In this document: piece by piece, positions 15,555 to 23,401 of the stretch
Position numbering within the stretch: the stretch's first letter is position 1
How the letters are laid out: each line of letters opens with the position of its first letter
NCBI RefSeq assembly: GCF_040649515.1
Contig: NZ_JBEZFP010000054.1
Span: 1 to 52,804 of the forward strand
Source of the DNA: Yinghuangia elevatio
GTDB taxonomy: Bacteria; Actinomycetota; Actinomycetes; Streptomycetales; Streptomycetaceae
Reading direction: 5' to 3'
Length of the DNA stretch: 52,804 bases
Notes under the pieces: model-generated
What the model was told of the DNA's origin: nothing
Database searches by the model: none
Seen by the model: the letters and a program-made list of their open reading frames with translations, nothing else
Translations under genes and position numbers: made by a program

Positions 15555-16793
15555 ATGGCCGTCGGATTCTCGCTCTCCCCTGAGCAGGTCGAACTCAAGA
15601 TCCAGGCAAGGGAATTCGCGCGAGAGAATCTCGCCCCGCTGGTCGATCGGGTACGCGGCACCGCGGACCCGCACGAGGCCGCGCTGCTGGTCCGGCCCGC
15701 GCACGAGGCGGCCGTCCGGGCGGGGCTGGTCAAGGCGATGATCCCCGAGGGCTTCGGCGGGTCGCTGCGCAACGGCGTCGACGTCGCCATCGTGGTCGAG
15801 GAACTCGCCACGGTCATGCCGGACTTCGTGGCGGGCATGGGCGGCGTCCTGCTGGCGCTCACGCCGGTGTACTTCGGCGGCGACCCGGAGCAGACGCAGC
15901 GGTTCCTGGCGCCGTTCCTGGCCGACGAGGGCGCGCCGCAGGCGGTGATGGCGCTCAGCGAGCCGTCCGGCACCGCCAACTTCGCCGCCCCTCCGCCGGC
16001 CGAGGGGATCCGGACGACCGCGGACCTCGACGGCGACTCCTGGGTCATCAGCGGGGAGAAGCAGTGGTCGGCGAACCTGGCTGGTTGGGACGGCAGCGGC
16101 CCGGAACTGATGGTGGTGGCCTGTCGTACACCCGGTGGTGTGTCGCTGATCGGCGTCGAACACGAGCACTTCACCGCCGACAATCTCAAACTCCTGGAAA
16201 CCATGGACCTTCCCGGGCTGCGTGGCCACCTCACGCAGCGGGTACGCCTCGACGGCGTCCGCGTCCCCCGCGGCAACCTCATCGGCGCGGAAGGCATGGG
16301 CCCCGACCTGGCCCACCTGGCGTTCGCCACGACCTCGGCCGCGGTCGGCGTCATGGCCACCGCGTCCATGCGGGCGGCCTTCGACATCGCGTTCCGCTTC
16401 GCCAAGGAGCAGACCCGCGGCGGCGGCGTGCCGATCATCGACCACCGCCCGGTGGCGGACCTGCTGAGCGATGCCAAGGGCAGGATCGAGGCGACCCGGC
16501 TGCTGTCCTGGCGGGCCCTCGACGCGGTCGCCTCCGGCGACCCGGCGGGCCTCGAACTTGCCTTGCACGCCAAGGTCTTCGGATCCGAGACCGCGGTCGA
16601 GGTGATCCACGGGCTGATCCAGGTCGTCGGGGTCCAGGCGTACAACCGCGAGTTCCCCCTCATCCATCACCTCCTGAACGCGACCGCCTATCCCATCTTC
16701 GAAGGCGGCAACGTCGGCGTCCGCCGCCGCCAACTCCAAGGTGTGCTCGCCGCGGACGGCTGGAATCCGCTCACGGCGTCGGGGCTCGCCTGA
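15555..16793 (+). CDS. acyl-CoA dehydrogenase family protein
   Basis: This 412-residue FAD enzyme of the acyl-CoA dehydrogenase superfamily has the three-part fold. The N-terminal helical domain (FSLSPEQVELKIQAREFAREN) is followed by the middle beta domain (MALSEPSGTANFAAPPP, GDSWVISGEKQWSAN) and the C-terminal helical domain (LAFATTSAAVGVMATASMRAAFDIAFRF, FGSETAVEVIHGLIQVVGVQAYNREFPL). The usual catalytic-Glu region near the end reads FEGGNVGVRRRQL, so FEG is kept but the sequence is divergent. ATG 15555 has a perfect AGGAGG site. Substrate is unknown and no beta-oxidation partner is adjacent, so a role in specialised metabolism is possible. Confidence 0.92.
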   Translation: MAVGFSLSPEQVELKIQAREFARENLAPLVDRVRGTADPHEAALLVRPAHEAAVRAGLVKAMIPEGFGGSLRNGVDVAIVVEELATVMPDFVAGMGGVLLALTPVYFGGDPEQTQRFLAPFLADEGAPQAVMALSEPSGTANFAAPPPAEGIRTTADLDGDSWVISGEKQWSANLAGWDGSGPELMVVACRTPGGVSLIGVEHEHFTADNLKLLETMDLPGLRGHLTQRVRLDGVRVPRGNLIGAEGMGPDLAHLAFATTSAAVGVMATASMRAAFDIAFRFAKEQTRGGGVPIIDHRPVADLLSDAKGRIEATRLLSWRALDAVASGDPAGLELALHAKVFGSETAVEVIHGLIQVVGVQAYNREFPLIHHLLNATAYPIFEGGNVGVRRRQLQGVLAADGWNPLTASGLA

Positions 16794-16913
16794 CAGTTGC
16801 GTCGTCGGGTTGTACGGGTTGTCGCGCCGACGCGCCCACACTCCGACACACCGCTTCCGGCCGTCGCGCGCCGCCGGGCTCGGGGATCGCTTGATGCCAC
16901 TAGGGCGTGATGT

Positions 16914-16935
16914 CGAACGGGCCCCGAACGGGCCC
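16914..16935. repeat. tandem 11-base duplication
   Basis: CGAACGGGCCC occurs twice head to tail in the 270-base gap between the acyl-CoA dehydrogenase and the next gene. The rest of that gap shows no gene. The duplication may be a spacer accident or a pair of binding sites ~140 bases upstream of the next start. Confidence 0.6.
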
Positions 16936-17063
16936 GGAGCAGGCGCGGAACACCCCCGGAGCGCCCCCGTCACGGGACGCGGCACGGTCCGGGATCGGCT
17001 CGGCAGACTGGAGGCATTGGTAGTCTCGCCGAGCCTGGACGACGTGTGCATGCGGGGAGTGTT

Positions 17064-17651
17064 GTGAGCGATCAGCCGAAGTGGGCCTGGTGGGTCGTGG
17101 GGATCGTGATCCCCGTGGCGGGGATCGTGGTCTCGATCCAGTTGGCCACAAACTCCGGTTCCGACGACGACAAGGCGCAGTCGACGAACACCGCGCTACC
17201 GGCGCCCGCCGCCTCGGGTGGCGGAAACCCGCCCCCGGCGTCCAACTCCGCGGTCCCGCCCGCGGGGAGTGGGCCCGCGAAAGTGCTCGCCGGGCCGACG
17301 CGCATCACGCTGAGCGAGGACGCCGACTACATCGACCTGGACAGCCCCTCGCCGACCGCCCAGCCCTCGGGCAAGGGCGTGGACGCGTTCGTCGGATTCA
17401 ACCTCCCGGACCTGACGCTCGGTCCGCCCCGCTCCGGCGACGTCATGGCGGTCGCCCCGTCCGAAGGCCCGGACCCGACCCGGGACGACTGTAACCAGGC
17501 CATCGCCAAGCGCGGCACCTCCTCGAGCGGCGAACTGGCCCAGGGCATGCGGCTGTGCATCCAAACCGACGAGGGTCACACCGCCTACCTGCGCATCACC
17601 AACGCTCCCACGCGCAAGTCGGTCACATTTGAGGCCACCGTCTGGGAGTGA
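17064..17651 (+). CDS. membrane-anchored secreted protein, unknown
   Basis: This 195-residue protein starts with a short cytoplasmic end (SDQPKWAW) and one strong membrane helix (about 8-28, WWVVGIVIPVAGIVVSIQLA). A Ser/Pro/Gly/Ala-rich linker (about 35-75) leads to a C-terminal domain with two cysteines (DDCNQAIAKRG, RLCIQTDEG) and a beta-rich end. It resembles the many small actinomycete proteins with an N-terminal anchor and extracellular domain; the family is not recognised. GTG 17064 is preceded closely by GGGGAG; the GTG at 17046 is less likely. Confidence 0.75.
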   Translation: MSDQPKWAWWVVGIVIPVAGIVVSIQLATNSGSDDDKAQSTNTALPAPAASGGGNPPPASNSAVPPAGSGPAKVLAGPTRITLSEDADYIDLDSPSPTAQPSGKGVDAFVGFNLPDLTLGPPRSGDVMAVAPSEGPDPTRDDCNQAIAKRGTSSSGELAQGMRLCIQTDEGHTAYLRITNAPTRKSVTFEATVWE

Positions 17652-17815
17652 CCTGGGAGTGACCGCGGCCCGGCGAGGCCCGCCCACACGCGGAGTTGGT
17701 ACGCGTGGGCAGCGCGGTTCGTCAGGTAGCCGAGTTCGTCGTTGACCAGCCGCAGCCGCAGCCGCAGCCGCAGCCGCAGCTGCGGGTCGTTGTCGGCGGC
17801 GGCCGCGGCGAGCAC
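17585..17815 (-). CDS. small ORF with Leu-Arg repeat, doubtful
   Basis: From GTG 17815 the minus strand encodes 76 codons with strong G/C third positions over about the first 50. The text AAAADNDPQ is followed by a run of Leu-Arg pairs and LVNDELGYLTNRAAHAYQLR, which looks like an amphipathic helix. The Leu-Arg run is written by the tandem hexamer at 17748-17780. The last third overlaps the end of the convergent neighbouring gene. It may be a real small gene, a remnant, or the 3' part of a broken one; no family is recognised. Confidence 0.3.
   Translation of the reverse strand: MLAAAAADNDPQLRLRLRLRLRLVNDELGYLTNRAAHAYQLRVWAGLAGPRSLPGHSQTVASNVTDLRVGALVMRR
17748..17780. repeat. five-plus tandem AGCCGC hexamers
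   Basis: Five perfect AGCCGC units and a partial sixth lie within the doubtful small ORF, where they would encode Leu-Arg pairs on the minus strand. This is the second hexamer array in the window (see 10268-10303), of different sequence. Confidence 0.85.
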
Positions 17816-17889
17816 CAAGGATTCCGCCCCGCGGCGGCTTTCGGCCGCGTGGAGCTGGACATCCGGCCCGGCGCCGCGCCGTCGGGGAA

Positions 17890-18429
17890 TCAGTTTGCCG
17901 CGTACACCGCCAGTTGCGCTGCCAAGTACGCGGTGAGGGCGCCCTCGTCGACCAGTTCGGCGAGTTCGGCGGTCAGGGGCATGTCCTCGGCCGGTTCGGT
18001 CTCGGCGTCGTACCACTCCGCGGAGTGCGGGCGGATCACGACGGCGAGCCACCCGGCGAGATCGCGTGGTTCGGGCACCTTCGCGTCCATCAGCGGGTGC
18101 CCGTCCTCCGGCGCGAACTGGCCGACCTCGTGCGGGAACACGTACCGCCATCCGGCGAGTTCGTCCCAGCACAGCCGCAGCCAGGCGGGCGGGTGGTCGC
18201 ATCCCGGGGCTGGTTCGGGGCCGTCGTGGACCTCGATCACAATGCCCAGCACCGGTACCTCGGCGTCGGTGCCGCCGTCGGGGGGCACCGCGCAGCTGGG
18301 GGAGTGGTGGGCGACCACCGATACGTGCTCGACCAGCGGGGCGAGTGCCTCGCCGACCGCGGCCGCGTAGCCGGCGTGTGCGAGCGCCATCCGGCTCGCC
18401 TGATTCGTCGCGTGACGCTTTGTCTCCAT
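17890..18429 (-). CDS. DUF6292-like protein
   Basis: This 179-residue soluble protein has strong codon bias. The central segment (PPAWLRLCWDELAGWRYVF) and the acidic C-terminal helix are, as far as I recall, typical of DUF6292, a family common in actinomycetes and of unknown function. A helical N-terminus with an HxxH-like patch (VAHHSPS) precedes it. ATG 18429 is preceded by GGAG 5 bases away. It stands alone: the gene behind it is separated by 397 bases containing a terminator-like hairpin. The family call is from memory of its pattern and moderately sure. Confidence 0.65.
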   Translation of the reverse strand: METKRHATNQASRMALAHAGYAAAVGEALAPLVEHVSVVAHHSPSCAVPPDGGTDAEVPVLGIVIEVHDGPEPAPGCDHPPAWLRLCWDELAGWRYVFPHEVGQFAPEDGHPLMDAKVPEPRDLAGWLAVVIRPHSAEWYDAETEPAEDMPLTAELAELVDEGALTAYLAAQLAVYAAN

Positions 18430-18545
18430 TGTCTCCACACCCAGGTTCAACGAGCCGACGCGCCGCAGGTCCCCTCGGCGTCGGTCACGCCTTGGTTGCG
18501 GCTCGCACCCGCCAGTTGGCCGCGCAGCGTCCACGGCCGCGGGTG

Positions 18546-18582
18546 CGGCGGCCCGGATGCCGGGGAAGCGTCCGGGCCGCCG
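18546..18582 (-). terminator. hairpin in the gap after the STAS/DUF2795 pair
   Basis: A perfect 12-base-pair GC stem (18546-18557 with 18571-18582) has a 13-base loop. It lies 245 bases downstream of the DUF2795 stop and 117 bases upstream of the DUF6292 start, all on the minus strand. It is the only distinctive structure in the 397-base gap 18430-18826. Confidence 0.5.
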
Positions 18583-18826
18583 AGCGGGGAGGCCGCGCGC
18601 CCGGTCGGGGGAGTGGGGCACGCGGGTGGAAGACCGTGCGGCTTTTGTATCGCCGTACGCCTCCCCGGATGACTTCACGGTAGGCAGAGGCATCCGTCCG
18701 GAAGGTGCGCCACGCGCAGTCAAAAACGATCAACATCAAGCGTGTTGCGACGCGCGCGGTCCACCTGCGGGCGGCAACACCGAGGACGCTCTGCGGCGAC
18801 GGTGTGGAACGTGATGCGGCGGCCGT

Positions 18827-19069
18827 TCAGGGGCCGCACTCGTTCTGGGCGAAGCGGCCGATGAGGGTCATGCAGACCTGGTCGGGACCCACGAGGGGGT
18901 GGTCCGGCAAGGCCGCCAGAGCGCGTACGACGGCTTCGGAGGCACGTCGGGCGCGGGCATGTGCGGCAAGTTGGCTCGGCCTGGCCGGGTACGTGGCGCC
19001 GTGCAGGGCGTGGCGCAGGGCGCCCAGTTGGGTGCGGTCCAAGGCCGGTCTGGGCGGCGGGGCGGTCAC
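18827..19069 (-). CDS. DUF2795 domain protein
   Basis: This is an 80-residue protein. LGALRHALHGATYPARPSQL, followed by a helix and VVRALAALPDHPLVGPDQV, matches the DUF2795 pattern (a short helical domain with a hydrophobic-x2-hydrophobic-LxGxxYP start and a LPD-x-GP end), found in many actinobacterial stress-related loci; function unknown. GTG 19069 has GGAG ~9 bases upstream. It starts 42 bases after the STAS gene stop, so they are probably co-transcribed. Confidence 0.7.
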   Translation of the reverse strand: MTAPPPRPALDRTQLGALRHALHGATYPARPSQLAAHARARRASEAVVRALAALPDHPLVGPDQVCMTLIGRFAQNECGP

Positions 19070-19110
19070 CGTGATGCTCCGGGGGGCGGGAAGGGGCGTA
19101 CGTGGCAGGG

Positions 19111-19530
19111 TCAGCCGGTTCGCCGCGGGCGGGCGGCGGTGCCGACCGGGGGAAGAGTGTCGGCGGGGGCGCCGTCGGTACGGAAGAGGACCGCGGTGCC
19201 GGTGATCTGCAGCAGGCGTTTCAGCTGGCGGCTGGGCGTCAGCGTCAGCGCGACCCCGGCGTGCTGGGCGTGGTCGCGTACCCGGAGCAGGGCGTGCAGC
19301 CCGGCGGAGTCGCAGAACGACACCCCGGCGGCGTCCAGGTGCAGCCCGGACGGCCGCCGGTTCAACGCTCTGTCCAGTGCGCTGCGCAGGTGGGCCGCGT
19401 TGTCCTGGTCGATCTCCCCTGCGAGGTGCACGACGGCACGCTCGGGGTCGTGCTCGATGCGCATCTCCAGCGGCGGGAGGCCGGTGACGTCGATGCCGGC
19501 GCGGGGCGGCGGGGAATGTGGACGCGACAT
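19111..19530 (-). CDS. STAS-domain anti-sigma-factor antagonist
   Basis: This 139-residue SpoIIAA/RsbV-like protein has a STAS domain at about 20-118 with the phosphorylation motif VSFCDSAGLHALL. Ser75 is the expected target of an RsbW/SpoIIAB-type kinase. Unphosphorylated, such proteins free a sigma factor by binding the kinase. An RsbW-like kinase gene is the next gene upstream and a SigB-family sigma factor is encoded 6 kb away, a plausible partner set. ATG 19530 has a GGAG-containing leader. Extra Pro-rich tails flank the domain. Confidence 0.9.
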   Translation of the reverse strand: MSRPHSPPPRAGIDVTGLPPLEMRIEHDPERAVVHLAGEIDQDNAAHLRSALDRALNRRPSGLHLDAAGVSFCDSAGLHALLRVRDHAQHAGVALTLTPSRQLKRLLQITGTAVLFRTDGAPADTLPPVGTAARPRRTG

Positions 19531-19605
19531 GGCAGGAGTCTCCTGGCGAGTCGAGTGGAACCCTTCCGACCACCATGCTCCCCACCGGGATGCACGTCAA
19601 GGAAT

Positions 19606-19625
19606 ACATGAATTGATTTTCATGT
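19606..19625. promoter_or_regulatory. AT-rich inverted repeat before the STAS gene
   Basis: ACATGAA-N6-TTCATGT is a perfect 7-base inverted repeat in one of the most AT-rich spots of the window, 75 bases upstream of the STAS start and ~87 bases after the kinase gene. The position fits a promoter/operator giving the STAS-DUF2795 pair its own control. Confidence 0.5.
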
Positions 19626-19711
19626 GTTCATCGCTTGCGGGCATCTGTCCGGCGGCCCGCACCCGCCGGCCCACCTGCGTCGAGGGCCGGTGAGCCGGAC
19701 CGCCGCGCTGG

Positions 19712-20179
19712 TCAGGGCCGCCGGGTGACGACGGCGGTGATCACCTTGCCGTCCGGGACGGTCCGCAGGTCGAGCGTACGGCTGAGGCGGCGCACCACGA
19801 GGAGGCCGAATCCGCCGGGCGGCCGTTCGTCCGGTACCGCGGAAAGCCACGTGCGTCCGCCGTCCCGCATCGACACTTTGACGGCGTCCGTCGCGACCGA
19901 GACCGTGAGGCGGTACGGGCCCGGGGCGTGGCGGTGGGCATTGGACACCAATTCGGCAACCACCATGACCACGTCGCGCACGGTCTCCTCGGCGACCGCG
20001 GGATCGGGGTCCGTGAGGACTTGCGCGGTCAGGTCGCGCGCCCGCCGCACCGCCCCGGCGGTCTCGTCGAGATCGAGCGTCAGCACAGGCGGCCCGGGCT
20101 CCATCGGCGGTTCGTCCTCAATGTCGTCGGGCATCCGAAGAGCCGCGTCTCCTGTCGCGGCGGGGTACGGGCCGATCAT
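19712..20179 (-). CDS. RsbW/SpoIIAB-like anti-sigma kinase
   Basis: This 155-residue protein has a GHKL-type ATP-binding domain. The N box is VVAELVSNAHRHA (Glu76, Asn80), the G1 region MRDGGRT (about 104-110), and the G2 box GGFGLLVVRRLS (122-133). Such proteins bind sigma factors and phosphorylate STAS antagonists, though most Streptomyces copies are uncharacterised. ATG 20179 overlaps the alcohol dehydrogenase stop as ATGA, an unusual coupling of a redox enzyme with a sigma regulator. Partners may be the nearby STAS protein and the SigB-type factor. Confidence 0.88.
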   Translation of the reverse strand: MIGPYPAATGDAALRMPDDIEDEPPMEPGPPVLTLDLDETAGAVRRARDLTAQVLTDPDPAVAEETVRDVVMVVAELVSNAHRHAPGPYRLTVSVATDAVKVSMRDGGRTWLSAVPDERPPGGFGLLVVRRLSRTLDLRTVPDGKVITAVVTRRP

Positions 20180-21357
20180 GGCCGCAACAGCACCTTGACG
20201 GCGCCGTCGCTCTTGCCGCGGAACATCTCGTACGCGTCCGCGGCCTGGCCCAGCGGCAGGTGGTGGGTGGCGAACTGCTCGGTGCCGAGCGGGTCGTCGT
20301 CGCCGAGCAGCGGAAGGATGTCGTCGGTCCAGCGGCGTACGTTGGCCTGTCCCATCCGTAGTTGGATCTGCTTGTCGAACAGCGTGAGCATGGGCATCGG
20401 GTCGGTCATGCCGCCGTACACGCCGACGATCGAGATCGTGCCGCCGCGCCGGACCATGTCGATTGCGGTGTGAAGCGCGCTGAGCCGGTCGACGCCGGCC
20501 TTGCGCATGACCTTCTCGGCCACCTTGTCCGGGAGCAGGCCGGTCAGTTGCTGGGCGGCCTTGGCGATCGGCGCGCCGTGCGCCTCCATGCCGACCGCGT
20601 CGATGACCGCGTCGGGCCCGCGGCCCTCCGTCAGGTCGCGCACCGCGTCGGCGACGTTGTCGTGGTCGCGCAGGTCCAGCACCTCGACCCCGCGTTCCTC
20701 GGCGCGGCGCAGGCGTTCGGGGACGAGGTCGACACCGAACACGCGTACGTCGCCGCGGTGGAGCGCGATGCGGGCGGCCATCTCGCCGATCGGTCCGAGG
20801 CCAAGCACGGCCAGCGTTCCGCCGGTCGGCACGTCGGCGTACGCGACGGCCTGCCACGCGGTGGGCAGCACGTCGGACAGGAACACGAAGCGGTCGTCCG
20901 GCGGGCCGTCGGGGACCTTGATCGGCAGGTGGTCGGCGAACGGCACCCGGACGAACTCGGCCTGCCCGCCGGGGACCTGCCCGTACAGGCGGGTGTATCC
21001 GAACAGCGAGCCGCCGGTGCCCTGGTCGCGGTTCTGCGTGGTCTCGCACTGCGAGTGCAGGCCGTGCCCGCACATGAAGCACGTGCCGCAGGAGACGTTG
21101 AACGGGACGACGACGCGGTCGCCGACCTTGAGGGTCCGCACGTCGGGGCCCGCCTCCTCGACGACGCCCATCGCCTCGTGGCCGAGGATGTCGCCCGGCG
21201 TGAGGAACGCGCCGAGCACTTCGTACAGGTGGAGGTCGGAACCGCAGATGCCGGTCGACGTGACGCGGACGATCACGTCGGAAGGCTCCTTGATCGTCGG
21301 GTCGGGGACGGTGTCCACGCGGACGTCCCGACGTGCTTGCCACGTCACGGCTTTCAT
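20176..21357 (-). CDS. zinc-dependent alcohol/formaldehyde dehydrogenase
   Basis: This is a 393-residue medium-chain dehydrogenase. Catalytic zinc ligands are Cys38 (GICGSDLH), His60 and Glu61 (GHEAMG). The structural zinc lobe has Cys90, Cys93, Cys96 and Cys104 (CGTCFMCGHGLHSQC). The NAD Rossmann motif is VLGLGPIGEMAA. The DQGTGGSLFGYTRLYGQVPGG segment and overall length resemble glutathione-independent formaldehyde dehydrogenase-type members. The expected reaction is NAD(P)-linked alcohol or aldehyde oxidation. It is translationally coupled to the RsbW-like gene and lies 73 bases downstream of the SDR gene. Confidence 0.93.
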   Translation of the reverse strand: MKAVTWQARRDVRVDTVPDPTIKEPSDVIVRVTSTGICGSDLHLYEVLGAFLTPGDILGHEAMGVVEEAGPDVRTLKVGDRVVVPFNVSCGTCFMCGHGLHSQCETTQNRDQGTGGSLFGYTRLYGQVPGGQAEFVRVPFADHLPIKVPDGPPDDRFVFLSDVLPTAWQAVAYADVPTGGTLAVLGLGPIGEMAARIALHRGDVRVFGVDLVPERLRRAEERGVEVLDLRDHDNVADAVRDLTEGRGPDAVIDAVGMEAHGAPIAKAAQQLTGLLPDKVAEKVMRKAGVDRLSALHTAIDMVRRGGTISIVGVYGGMTDPMPMLTLFDKQIQLRMGQANVRRWTDDILPLLGDDDPLGTEQFATHHLPLGQAADAYEMFRGKSDGAVKVLLRP

Positions 21358-21430
21358 CGCGTCTCCTCAGGGTGCGGGGGGGTCATGGGGTTCGTGGGCC
21401 CAAGTCCGGTCACGGCCTCGGGCGTTGTCA

Positions 21431-22474
21431 TCAGGTCCCCTGGGGGCCCGGCTCGTTGAAGCGCCGTGCCGCGCGCTCTCCCAGTACCGCCGCCTTGCGG
21501 GACCATGCGGGGGTTCCGCGCTCGCGGGCGACGGTGCCGGGCACATCCGCAGATACGCCGCTACCCCCGTCGGCCGATGAGCCGGCCGGTGAGCCGGTCT
21601 GCGGGTCGGCCGGTGCGTCGGGCAGCGCCCGCGTGGCGAGCGCGAGGGCGCGTACGGTCGTCGCGGGGAAGATCCCGTGCGCCAACACCGCGGCCTTGGC
21701 GGCAGGGGTGAGCACGAGCTCCGCCCGGCGCCGGGCGGCGGCGCGCACGATCGCGCGGGCGGCGCGCTCGGCGTCCATCGACAGCAGCGGGAGCGACGCG
21801 GCGGCCGCGAACCACGCGTACTCCTTCTCAGGTTGGCCGCCGAAACGGGCGGCCCGGTGCGAGCCGGTGCGCATCAGGCCGGGGACCACGGTGGTCACCG
21901 AGACCCCCGATCCGGCGAGTTCCGCACGCAGCCCCTCGGAGAAGCCGACCGCCGCGAACTTCGCACAGTCGTACGGCAGAAGGTGCGGAGCCGCGATGCG
22001 ACCACCGATGGACGTCACGTTGACCACCCGCCCGTCACCTCGTGCCCGCATGTCGGGCACCAGGGCGAGGGTGAGCCGCATCGGCCCCAGGAACATGACG
22101 TCCATGGCCGCCTCGAACTGCTCGGGTGCGACGGACTCCACCGGGGCCACCGAGATGATCCCGGCGTTGTTGACCAGGACGTCGATGCTGCCGAAATCCT
22201 TGCGGATCGCGTCGACGAGCCCGTCCACCTGGCGGGTATCCGCCAGATCGCAGACGAACGGCGTGACCCGGCTGCCCGTCGCGTCCCGGATGTCCTCCAC
22301 GGCCCGGGCGAGTTCCGCCCCGTCCCGTGCGCAGATCGCCACCCGCGCCCCGTGCGCCGCCAACTCGCGCGCGATCAGGAGCCCGAGTCCGCGGGAGCCG
22401 CCGGTCACCAGGGCGGTGCGGTCGCGGAACCACGCCCGCCTGCGACGGGTGAACGTCAGCATGGTCCCGCCCAT
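21431..22474 (-). CDS. short-chain dehydrogenase/reductase
   Basis: This 347-residue classical SDR has the cofactor motif TGGSRGLG (24-31), NNAG (102-105) and the catalytic Ser155, Tyr168 and Lys172 (YDCAK). Arg-rich residues precede the first strand. A ~60-residue C-terminal extension is Ala/Arg/Pro-rich after the core and probably disordered. ATG 22474 has GGAGG 5 bases upstream. It is 73 bases ahead of the alcohol dehydrogenase and likely co-transcribed. Substrate unknown. Confidence 0.92.
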   Translation of the reverse strand: MGGTMLTFTRRRRAWFRDRTALVTGGSRGLGLLIARELAAHGARVAICARDGAELARAVEDIRDATGSRVTPFVCDLADTRQVDGLVDAIRKDFGSIDVLVNNAGIISVAPVESVAPEQFEAAMDVMFLGPMRLTLALVPDMRARGDGRVVNVTSIGGRIAAPHLLPYDCAKFAAVGFSEGLRAELAGSGVSVTTVVPGLMRTGSHRAARFGGQPEKEYAWFAAAASLPLLSMDAERAARAIVRAAARRRAELVLTPAAKAAVLAHGIFPATTVRALALATRALPDAPADPQTGSPAGSSADGGSGVSADVPGTVARERGTPAWSRKAAVLGERAARRFNEPGPQGT

Positions 22475-22584
22475 GGCAACCTCCGATCGACGATTTTTCG
22501 CCGTGTCCGTGTTGCGCGGCTGTCCCCGCTGTCGCGAGACAAACCCGTCATTCGGCTCCGAGCCGGGCGAGCGGCCGAGGACGC

Positions 22585-23190
22585 CTACTCCGGCGGGGCA
22601 CCCAGCGGCGTGGCCTCAAGCGCGCGGGCGACACCGACGAGATTGGCCGCCATCGCGCGTCCGGTCTTGTGCGACCAATCGTGGCCGCGCCGCTCCTCGA
22701 GGTAGTCCGGCCCCGGCCCCGGGCCCAGGTGCCAATAGGTCCAGGCCTGGCCGGGGACGGTGTAGCCGATGTCGCCCAGGGCGCCGGTGATCTCGCTGAC
22801 GACGTGATGGGCGCCGTCCTCGTTGCCGGTCACCACCACTCCGCCGACGCGGTTGTACGCGAGCGGGACGCCGTCGTCGTCGGTCTCCGCGATCATGGCG
22901 TCCAACCGCTCCAGCACCCGCTGCGCCACCGATGACGGACGCCCCAGCCACGTCGGCGAGGCGATCACGAGAATGCGCGACGCCAGGACCTTTTCGCGGA
23001 CTTCGGGCCACGCGTCACCCGGGCCCATGTGGCTTTCGACGCCGGGCTTGATGTCGAGGTCGACCGCGCGGACGTCGTCCACTTCGACACCCCGTTCGCG
23101 AAGCGCGTCGGCGACGACGGACGCGAGGGCGTGCGTGTTCGAGTCCTGCGGGGTCGGCTTGAGGGTGCAGTTGATGATCAAAGCGCGCAT
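22585..23190 (-). CDS. NADPH-dependent FMN reductase/flavodoxin-like
   Basis: This 201-residue flavodoxin-fold protein starts MRALIINCTLKPTPQDSNTH, the FMN phosphate loop of the NADPH-dependent FMN reductase family. It continues with VIASPTWLGRPSSVAQRVLERLDAM and GGVVVTGNEDGAHHVVSEITGAL, which shape the isoalloxazine site. It probably reduces FMN or quinone/nitro substrates. ATG 23190 was chosen because the flavin loop starts at once; the longer upstream frame is non-coding in character. It is divergent from udgX with a 211-base gap. Confidence 0.88.
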   Translation of the reverse strand: MRALIINCTLKPTPQDSNTHALASVVADALRERGVEVDDVRAVDLDIKPGVESHMGPGDAWPEVREKVLASRILVIASPTWLGRPSSVAQRVLERLDAMIAETDDDGVPLAYNRVGGVVVTGNEDGAHHVVSEITGALGDIGYTVPGQAWTYWHLGPGPGPDYLEERRGHDWSHKTGRAMAANLVGVARALEATPLGAPPE

Positions 23191-23401
23191 GGTCCGGCGA
23201 CTACCCGCCCGGACCTCCGACATGCGGGCGCGACTCCGGCCAGGTCGGAGGAATTGCCACGACGCGAACGCCCGCGCATCCTCCGGGTCGGCGGCGCATA
23301 CCTCGTTCCGCGCTCGGGCCGACGCGCCAGGGTGCGCGGTCCTGCCCGCCGGGCTGCGGTGACGGCCGTGTGGTCCGCCGAGGTCGGGGTAGCCGCGAGC
23401 C

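Noticed and set aside
10268..17780. Hexamer arrays as possible CRISPR or mobile-element ends.
   Set aside because: Units are 6 bases with no spacers, no Cas genes and no transposase nearby.
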